NCBI GenBank assembly: GCA_034440615.1
Contig: JAOTOM010003819.1
Location: 62,001-126,000, forward strand
Direction: 5' to 3'
DNA: 64,000 nucleotides
Source of the DNA: Ashinkailepas kermadecensis
Lineage: Eukaryota; Arthropoda; Thecostraca; Neolepadidae
Under the pieces are notes generated by a model, which worked only from the letters and a program-made list of their open reading frames with translations, was not told where the DNA came from and searched no databases. How positions within the stretch are numbered: position 1 is the first letter of the stretch; each line of letters starts with the position of its first letter. A program made the position numbers and the translations under genes. Below are positions 56,177 through 64,000 of the stretch, piece after piece.

Positions 56177-57373
56177 CTGGGGGCAGACAGTAGGCAGTGG
56201 CACGTACTGACCAGCTAGTGGCGCTGACGAAGGCCGACCACACACGACAGTGGCCATCGATTCCGCCGGCACAGACGCGCTAGATCGATGAGTGTGGGGA
56301 GGAGGTAAACGTTCGTGCGTGCGTCGGTGGGTGTGTGCCCGGAAGCGAGTGCGTGCGTGAGGACGCGCGCGTGTCCATGTGCGTAAGGCATGTGTGATCA
56401 AAGCCTGCATCAGTACGCAGGTTCAATGTACAGACTGGGGTTGGCATATTCACAACCAGTCTCTGATTAGTCCGTGTGGGTCAGGGTCCTCCAGCCGAAC
56501 ACGAGGATCAGGAGGGAGCTTTGCGTGCCCCCCCCCCTTGGGAAGGTTCATACGGGACGATTGTAAAAAAGTTACTGCATGTGACTCAGGTCACAAATAA
56601 GGCTACCAAGTCATACAAGGTCAAATTTTGGAACTTTAGCCATCCTGCAATTTTACCCGCACGTCATAAAAAATTGAAACATATACACAGAAAGGGTTGG
56701 TGGCAGATATATCTACCCCGTATATCCATATGGCATTTGTTACGGTCAGAGATCAAGGTCATAAGCTGGAGATGCAGACATATCGATTGTCTGCAATGCA
56801 AAACTTTCGATTGGCAGTGCTGACGTGAAGCTGGCATTTATCATTCTGTGGACTAATTCCAAAGTCAGATGCCTTTCGAAACATAGACGAAGATAATTTA
56901 ATTCAAAGGTCAACGTCGTTGGCAAATTAAATAATATTATAGCGCAAGGCTCAATGGACATATTTTAGTGAAATCAAAACTGTTGGTGATCCGTAATTAA
57001 AATGAGTATATCTTTGGGTTAAAGCATTGATTTCAGGCTCGGTGCCAGGTAAGGTTCGGTCAGATCAGGTCAGAGCATGTCATTTGAAATGTTGGTAACC
57101 TTTGCTTCATGTACGAATCGGCGATTGCTTTGAGTAATTAGTTCGAAATCAGCGCTCAAAATTACCTAGGGAAACAGTGCATACCATGAAATTCCTTCCA
57201 TATCTCATCCGAGGTCATTTGAGGTCATTGGCCTGGATCAATAAGATAGCATGACCCAGCGCAATACAAAGTCAGATATGCGAGAATTCACATCAACATC
57301 ATTTCTGCTCTCTGTACAAAGCAAAGTACCCTCCAGAGTATTATGCTCAGCCCAACCCGGCAGCGGGTACTTT
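56177..57373. other. Non-coding stretch, no gene seen
   Basis: A CpG and GTGCGT-rich part at 56.2-56.4 kb, then AT-rich sequence with AGGTCA-containing phrases (56580-56640, 57050-57080, 57210-57230), probably an old dispersed repeat. No supported gene. Confidence 0.4.
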
Positions 57374-57426
57374 GGTTGGTTATTTGGGTTTAGAGGCGCA
57401 TCGACTGCATTGGTCATACAGCGCCC
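57374..57426 (-). mobile_element. 53-bp tail-only LINE/SINE insertion with 14-bp target-site duplication
   Basis: Perfect duplication GCAGCGGGTACTTT at 57360-57373 and 57427-57440. Minus strand: GGGCGCTGTATGACCAATGC, closing arm GATGCGCC, then TCTAAACCCAAATAACCAACC split as tail. The stem GGCGC/GCGCC is intact. It is the shortest clean copy in the window. Confidence 0.92.
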
Positions 57427-57440
57427 GCAGCGGGTACTTT

Positions 57441-57960
57441 AAACACATCTATGGCCACTTGACCGTGACATGAACTGAAATTGACCTGATAATTCACAAA
57501 TCAGTGCTCGTGCTCCATGTAGCTCTATTTAGAAGGCGAGATGAGGTCGAAACGCAAATGCTGAGCTCTATGTGCGATCTGACCTCGTGATCTGACGTGA
57601 AGTGAGGTGATCTTTGCTCTTTGCAAGCTCTTCGTGTTTCTATTGGCTGTTGTAAATGCATACACATAATTTTGCTGTGCTATCCCTATTCGTTTGCACA
57701 GGATGACAAACGAAATAATCAGTCAAAACATTGAAATTCAAGGCGAAGTTCAGTTCTGACTTCATTGTGACGTCACTGTTTTGATCTGCATTATTTCCTT
57801 TTAGCAAATGGTGTTAGATTAATGTAAGAAAAGGTACGGATAGTTTCAATTCTGTCGTTCACTTTAGGCGACATTGCAAAAATATGTCAGGGGTAGCGCT
57901 AATTCACCCCACCCCCTTTCACCACCTCCCTCGAACCTGCCCAGGTTCGACAACGCTCGC
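57441..57960. other. Non-coding stretch, no gene seen
   Basis: AT-rich, several GTGA/TCAC words, no conserved frame. Confidence 0.4.
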
Positions 57961-57965
57961 TACAG

Positions 57966-60085
57966 TGCCAACCCAATGTGAGTGGACAGTGTCGACCAAT
58001 GTGAGTGGCCAGTGCCGACCAATGTGAGCGGTCAGTGCCGACCCGATGTGAGTGGCCAGTGCCAACCCAATGTGAGTGGACAGTGCCAACCCAATATGAG
58101 TGGCCAGTGCCGACCAATGTGAGTGGCCAGTGCCAACCCAATGTGAGTGGCCAGTGCCGACCAATGTGAGTAGAGAGTGCCGACCAATATGAGTGGTCAG
58201 TGCCGACCCATTGTGAGTGGTCAGTGCCGACCAACATGAGTGGTCAGTGTCGACCCGATGTGAGTGGTCAGTGCCGACCAATGTGAGTGGCCAGTGCCAA
58301 CCCAAGGTGAGCGGCGAGTGCCGACCCAATGTGAGCGGCCAGTGCCAACCCAATGCGAGTGGTCAGTGTCGACCAATGTGAGTGGCCAGTGTCGACCAAT
58401 GTGAGTGGCCAGTGCCAACCCAATGTGAGTGGCCAGTGCCGACCAAATGTGAGTGGCGAGTACCGACCCAATGTGAGTGGCCAGTGCCGACCCATTGTGA
58501 GTGGCTAGTGCCGACCCATTGAGTGGCCAGTGCCGACCCGATGTGAGTGGCCAGTGCCGACCCATTGTGAGTGGCCAGTGCCGACCCAATGTGAGCGGCG
58601 AGTGCCGACCCGATGTGAGTGCCCAGTGCCGACCCATTGTGAGTGGCCAGTGCCGACCCGATGTGAGTGGCCAGTGCCGACCCGATGTGAGTGGCCAGTG
58701 CCGACCCGATGTGAGTGGCCAGTGCCGACCCATTGTGAGTGGCCAGTGCCGACCCGATGTGAGTGGCCAGTGCCGACCCGATGTGAGTGGCCAGTGCCGA
58801 CCCGATGTGAGTGGCCAGTGCCGACCCGATGTGAGTGGCCAGTGCCGACCCATTGTGAGTGGCCAGTGCCGACCCGATGTGAGCGGCGAGTGCCGACCCG
58901 ATGTGAGTGCCCAGTGCCGACCCATTGTGAGTGGCCAGTGCGGACCCATTGTGAGTGGCCAGTGCCGACCCATTGTGAGTGGCCAGTGCCGACCCGATGT
59001 GAGCGGCGGGTGCCGACCCGATGTGAGTGCCCAGTGCGGACCCATTGTGAGTGGCCAGTGCCGACCCATTGTGAGTGGCCAGTGCCGACCCGATGTGAGC
59101 GGCGGGTGCCGACCCGATGTGAGTGCCCAGTGGACCATGTGAGTGGCCAGTGCCGACCCGATGAGTGGCACCGACCCGATGTGAGTGGCCAGTGCCGACC
59201 CGATGTGAGTGGCCAGTGCCGACCCGATGTGAGTGGCCAGTGCCGACCCATTGTGAGTGGCCAGTGCCGACCCGATGTGAGTGGCCAGTGCCGACCCATT
59301 GTGAGTGGCCAGTGCCGACCCGATGTGAGTGGCCAGTGCCGACCCGATGTGAGTGGCCAGTGCCGACCCATTGTGAGTGCCCAGTGCGGACCCATTGTGA
59401 GTGGCCAGTGCCGACCCATTGTGAGTGGCCAGTGCCGACCCGATGTGAGTGGCCAGTGCCGACCCGATGTGAGTGGCCAGTGCCGACCCATTGTGAGTGG
59501 CCAGTGCCGACCCGATGTGAGTGGCCAGTGCCGACCCGATGTGAGTGGCGAGTACCGACCCAATGTGAGCGGCGGGTGCCGACCCTGTGGCAGTGCCGAC
59601 CCGATTGGTGCAATGTGAGCGGTCAGTGCCGACCCGATGTGAGTGGCCAGTGCCGACCCATTGTGAGTGGCCAGTGCCAACCCAAGGTGAGCGGCGAGTG
59701 CCGACCCAATGTGAGCGGCGAGTGCCGACTCGATGTGAGTGACCAGTGCCGACCCGATGTGGGTGGCCAGTGCCGACCCATTGTGAGTGGCCAGTGCCAA
59801 CCCAATGCGAGTGGCCAGTGCCGACCCGATGTGAGTGGCCAGTGTCGACCAATGTGAGTGGCCAGTGTCGACCAATGTGAGCGGTCAGTGCCGACCCGAT
59901 GTGAGTGGCCAGTGTCGACCAATGTGAGTGGCCAGTGCCAACCCAATGTGAGTGGCGAGTACCGACCCAATGTGAGCGGGGGTGCCGACCCATTGTGAGT
60001 GGCCAGTGCCGACCCGATGTGAGTGGCCAGTGCCGACCCATTGTGAGTGGCCAGTGCCGACCCGATGTGAGTGCCCAGTGCCGTG
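57966..60085 (+). repeat. 24-bp minisatellite, about 88 units
   Basis: Unit GTGAGTGGCCAGTGCCGACC+CGAT, with CGAT, CATT or CAAT at the end. The period is a multiple of three, so several frames stay open for hundreds of codons on both strands (up to 606). Frames switch at indels, and the encoded 8-residue repeats have no known match that I recognise. Every unit carries GTGAGT, a strong splice-donor word, on the plus strand. Confidence 0.95.
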
Positions 60086-60345
60086 ATCAGTGAGCACGCA
60101 GCCACGCTGCCATCAGCGCACGTCAACACCACCGAGCGCCGGCGGGCACTACGCTCGCGTTGTTTTCCCAGGAGGCGTTTTCGTTGTGCAAGTGGTCCGG
60201 CCCAACACCGCCGGGTGCCGCACGTGCGCCAGCTGTCCCTGTCGCATGCCTGCCGCATGCCCCTGCGGCAGGCACATCCAAACTTTCGGCCAAGAAACGG
60301 CGGACCAGCCGTACCTTTCTGGCCTGGGGTAGACTCACTGGCCGA
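60086..60345. other. GC-rich unassigned segment
   Basis: Open in several frames. One plus frame reads 'NTAGCRTCASCPCRMPAACP' and is cysteine-rich; minus frames are arginine-rich. I cannot tell a coding strand. It might be an exon or a former unique island between arrays. Confidence 0.3.
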
Positions 60346-61880
60346 GGGTGAGTAGTGCACTGCCGGAGGGTGAGTAGTGCACTGCCGGAGGGAGAGTAGT
60401 GCACTGTCAGAGGGAGAGTAGTGTACTGTCAGAGGGAGAGTAGTGTACTGTCAGAGGGAGAGTAGTGTACTGTCAGAGGGAGAGTAGTGCACTGTCAGAG
60501 GGAGAGTAGTGTACTGCCAGAGGAAGGGTAGTGCACTGTCAGAGGGAGAGTAGTGCACTTCCGGAGGGAGAGTAGTGCACTGCCAGATGGAGAGTAGTGT
60601 ACTGCCAGAGGGAGAGTAGTGTACTGTCAGAGGGAGGGTAGTGTACTGCCAGAGGGAGGGTAGTGCACTGTCAGAGGGAGAGTAGTGTACTGTCAGAGGG
60701 AGAGTAGTGTACCGTCAGAGGGAGAGTAGTGTACTGTCAGAGGGAGAGTAGTGTACTGCCCAGTGATAAATTATTCGTGAAATAGGGTGGAATATACCAC
60801 TTACTGAACACCTAATCGACATCCTTCCGAAAGATGTATCGGCATCATGCTTCTTGGTGCGCGTTTGTGAAGTCTTCATGCCTCGTGTCTAACAGTATCC
60901 CGTTTATAAGTATCATATTTGTGCACACTATGACGGATCTGGCATCTGGATCTGGATCTGGCATCTGGATACAGAACACCTTGTAGCACAATTCGAGGTA
61001 AAGTAATTACCTATGATATGCTATGTTATATAATGCCGGTTTATAGCATAGGTATTTGTGTCGTTGTCACTGATATTGATATTCCCAAATTAGGTACTTC
61101 TCAAAACACACCAAACGGATGCAGTCATATGTACTCAATTGTCTCGAAACTGGGTTTGAAGGACTTAACATGTATTTGAAGTCACATTATTTCCATGACG
61201 GTTTCGACGCCCTGCTGTACTCGTTTCGACATCTCACACCTAACGAGAAACTATTATTTTAACACTGGTACTGCCGGAGGGAGAGTAGTGCACTGCCGGA
61301 GGGAGAGAAGTGCACTGCCAGAGGGAGAGTAGTGTACTCTCAGAGGGGGAGTAGTGTACTGTCAGAGGGTGAGTAGTGTACTGTCAGAGGGAGGGTAGTG
61401 TACTGTTAGATGGAGAGTAGTGTACTGTCAGAGGGAGAATAGTGCACTGCCAGAGGGAGGGTAGCGTACTGCCAGAGGGAGGGTAGTGCACTGTTAGATG
61501 GAGAGTAGTGTACTGTCAGAGGAAGAGTAGTGTACTGTCAGAGGGAGAGTAGTGTACTGTCAGAGGGAGAGTAGTGTACTGCCAGAGGGAGGGTAGTGCA
61601 CTGTCAGAGGGAGGGTAGTGCACTGTCAGAGGGAGAGTAGTGTACTGTCAGAGGGAGGGTAGTGTACTGCCAGAGGGAGAGTAGTATACTGTCACAGGGA
61701 GAGTAGTGTACTGTCAGAGGGAGAGTAGTGTACTGTCAGAGGGAGGGTAGTGTACTGCCAGAGGGAGGGTAGTGCACTGTCAGAGGGAGAGTAGTGTACT
61801 GTCAGAGGGAGAGTAGTGTATTGTCAGAGGGAGAGTAGTGTACTGTCAGAGGGAGGGTAATGTACTGCCGGAGTAGTAAT
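60346..61880 (+). repeat. 22-bp minisatellite split by a hAT-like element
   Basis: Unit AGAGTAGTGTACTGTCAGAG+GG, about 19 units before the element (60761-61267) and about 27 after it. Same unit type on both sides, consistent with insertion into a pre-existing array. It fades out between 61860 and 62010. Confidence 0.93.
60761..61267 (+). mobile_element. hAT-like non-autonomous element, copy 2 (507 bp)
   Basis: CAGTGATAAATTATTC at the left and ATTATTTTAACACTG at the right; 8-bp duplication GTACTGCC at 60753-60760 and 61268-61275 (the word also occurs in the host array). Homologous to 17527-18007, with a short GGATCTGGCATCT duplication near 60950-60970. Confidence 0.86.
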
Positions 61881-62595
61881 AGTGAACCGACCTAAGAACG
61901 ATGGTGTACTGCCTTAGGGAAAATTGTGTACTGATGGAGGGACAGTAGTGTACTACCAGAGGGATGGTGGTATACTGCCGGAAGGACAGTAGTGTACTGC
62001 CGCAGGGGTAATCGTGTGCCAACTCAGATCTTTCTGCCAGTGTTGGCCTTTTGATACCGTAATAGCATTCATACTCTGCGTACTCGGTATCTGCCGCGCC
62101 ACTCGGTACGTCAACACGCCGAGCCAGCGGTGGCGCGGCGTGAGCTAAAACGAGGCCAGGCCCGGCGCGCCGGCCGCAGCTGGTACGCGACACGGGGCCC
62201 CACACGGAGGCCGGGCACAAGTGCGTGGCAGGCCGGCCGACTCGTGGCAGGCCGCCCGACAGGCCCGCTCAACACCTGTTCCGTCAGCGAACTCGGCCCG
62301 CCGCGGCCCGCACCGCGCCGATCCAGGTCACAAGGCGACCCGACCGCTAACCGCGAGGCCGGCCGGACGGGAGCCGCCGCCGTGCCAGACGCCAGCTGCT
62401 CGGACGCCAGCTGCTCGGACGCCAGCTGTCGGGAAGCGACCCCAGGCCGCGCCGGCGCCGTGGACCCGACCGACCGGCATCGGCAGCCCGCCGGTGACGT
62501 CACCTCGCCGCTGGTCATCTGGTCGTCAGATGACCAGCGGCGAGGATCGGTGGCACGGCGCGGCGGACGGCGCAGGTAGGAGCTCACTGACGACC
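61881..62595. other. GC-rich unassigned segment with a perfect hairpin
   Basis: 62.1-62.6 kb is CpG-rich and open in frames on both strands (minus 158 codons, plus 149 codons) with low-complexity Ala/Arg/Pro composition. It includes CGGACGCCAGCTGCT repeated three times near 62388-62430. It could be a CpG promoter or first-exon region of a gene; I see nothing that decides it. Confidence 0.3.
62503..62545. repeat. 19-bp perfect hairpin
   Basis: CCTCGCCGCTGGTCATCTG, 5-nt loop GTCGT, then its exact reverse complement. Looks like a snap-back (template-switch) palindrome. Confidence 0.92.
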
Positions 62596-62998
62596 GCCGA
62601 CGCCCAGCTGGCGACCGCCACTGTCACACCGGCCACTTCACACCGCGACTCGACCGCCGCCCAGCTGGCGACCGCCACTGTCACACCGGCCACTTCACAC
62701 CGCGACTCGACCGCCGCCCAGCTGGCGACCGCCACTGTCACACCGGCCACTTCACACCGCGACTCGACCGCCGCCCAGCTGGTGACCGCCACTGTCACAC
62801 CGGCCACTTCACACCGCGACTCGACCGCCGCCCAGCTGGCGACCGCCACTTCACACCGCGACTCGACCGCCGCCCAGCTGGCGACCGCCACTTCACACCG
62901 CGACTCGACCGCCGCCCAGCTGGTGACCGCCACTTCACACCGCGACTCGACTGCCGCCCAGCTGGCGACCGCCACTGTCACGCCGGCCACTTCACACC
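62596..62998 (+). repeat. 57-bp minisatellite (about 8 units, some 42 bp)
   Basis: Unit CGACCGCCGCCCAGCTGGCG, ACCGCCACTGTCACACCGGC, CACTTCACACCGCGACT. Shorter units lack the 15 bp TGTCACACCGGCCAC. Open on both strands without being genes. Confidence 0.93.
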
Positions 62999-63047
62999 GA
63001 CGCCCCCCCCCCCCTGTTCTCCATTATTAGCGGGAAACCAAGGCAAC

Positions 63048-63890
63048 GCGGTAGGTGGCGCAGGTCAGTAGTCACATCGCCACAGTCCGACGACGCGGTA
63101 GGTGGCGTAGGTCAATAGTCACATCGCCACAGTCCGACGACGCGGTAGGTGGCGCAGGTCAGTGGTCACATCGCCACAGTCCGACGACGCGGTAGGTGGC
63201 GTAGGTCAGTGGTCACATCGCCACAGTCCGACGACGCGGTAGGTGACGCAGGTCAGTAGTCACATCGCCACAGTCCGACGACGCGGTAGGTGGCGCAGGT
63301 CAGTGGTCACATCGCCACAGTCCGACGACGCGGTAGGTGGCGCAGATCAGTAGTCACATCGCCAAAGTCCGACGACGCGGTAGGTGGCGCAGATCAGTAG
63401 TCACGTCGCCACAGTCCGACGACGCGGTAGGTGGCGTAGGTCAGTAGTCACATCGCCACAGTCCGACGACGCGGTAGCTGGCGCAGGTCAGTAGTCACGT
63501 CGCCACAGTCCGACGACGCGGTAGGTGGCGTAGGTCAGTAGTCACATCGCCACAGTCCGACGACGCGGTAGCTGGCGCAGATCAGTAGTCACGTCGCCAC
63601 AGTCCGACGACGCGGTAGGTGGCGTAGGTCAATAGTCACATCGCCACAGTCCGACGACGCGGTAGGTGGCGCAGGTCAGTGGTCACATCGCCACAGTCCG
63701 ACGACGCGGTAGGTGGCGTAGGTCAGTAGTCACATCGCCACAGTCCGACGACGCGGTAGGTGGCGCAGATCAGTAGTCACATCGCCACAGTCCGACGACG
63801 CGGTAGGTGGCGTAGGTCAGTAGTCACATCGCCACAGTCCGACGACGCGGTAGCTGGCGCAGGTCAGTAGTCACGTCGCCACAGTCCAGT
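63048..63890 (+). repeat. 47-bp minisatellite, about 18 units
   Basis: Unit CGACGACGCGGTAGGTGGCG, CAGGTCAGTAGTCACATCGC, CACAGTC. Variants (TAGGTC/CAGATC, TGGC/TGAC, ACATC/ACGTC) occur in recurring combinations. The window ends 110 bp later in a G-run. Confidence 0.94.
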
Positions 63891-64000
63891 CTGGTAAACA
63901 GATGGAGCTGGTTCACAGCTAGTTTTACCGGTGAGCCGTGCTTGATGGGTTCTCTGTGGGACGAGGAGCATCGGCTGTCGTCCATCTCTGAGGGGGGGGG

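Noticed and set aside
54741..56210. 489-codon plus-strand frame
   Set aside because: Low-complexity translation of the 53-bp array; reading phase changes between units and no domain is visible.
58221..60041. 606-codon minus-strand frame in the 24-bp array
   Set aside because: Period 24 is a multiple of three and the unit lacks stops; many overlapping frames are equally open.
13488..64000. Tandem arrays as CRISPR
   Set aside because: The units are head-to-tail minisatellites without unique spacers, in an intron-bearing animal genome.

Overview
This window is nuclear DNA from an animal. It has spliced GT-AG genes, tRNA-derived SINEs, non-LTR retrotransposons, short DNA transposons and a very heavy minisatellite load (very roughly a quarter of the window). 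TTAGG-like arthropod telomere words near 1.36-1.39 kb and 2.02-2.05 kb, together with the repeat types, suggest an arthropod, possibly a crustacean. The species cannot be fixed from this sequence.

Two host genes can be supported. On the plus strand, four phase-consistent exons (11329-16445) encode the C-terminal Rho-GAP-like domain of an OCRL/INPP5B-type inositol polyphosphate 5-phosphatase; the 5' part of the gene must lie before the window. On the minus strand, four phase-consistent exons (51405 down to 38504) encode 937 residues of a large protein with a C-terminal MYND-like zinc finger. It is most likely an AJM1 (apical junction component 1)-type protein, and its N-terminal exons are missing or uncertain.

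Layout: 1-11.3 kb is AT-rich, with a 343-bp MITE with perfect TIRs, broken LINE pieces and three copies of a dispersed repeat. 11.3-16.5 kb is the OCRL-like gene. 16.5-22 kb holds minisatellites (including a near-perfect 78-bp array), a LINE 3' end, a SINE and two hAT-like elements. 22.2-31.2 kb is a ~270-bp tandem array split by a 7.53-kb hAT-like element that carries a giant inverted repeat and G/C-rich degenerate repeats. 32.8-35.9 kb is a minus-strand LINE 5' half with snap-back palindromes. 37.7-51.4 kb is the AJM1-like gene with array-filled introns. 51.6-64 kb is almost entirely minisatellite, with one possible upstream exon and a second copy of a hAT-like MITE.

Three patterns stand out. 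(1) Tandem arrays sit on exon-intron junctions of both genes and copy real splice sites; one of these duplications makes an in-frame tandem acceptor 69 nt apart. (2) A LINE, a tRNA SINE and several 'tail-only' insertions of 53-66 bp share one 3' hairpin plus (AACC/AATC)n tail, which in the LINE overlaps the ORF2 stop codon. (3) Snap-back palindromes recur, including one that can be undone to give back a continuous LINE reading frame.
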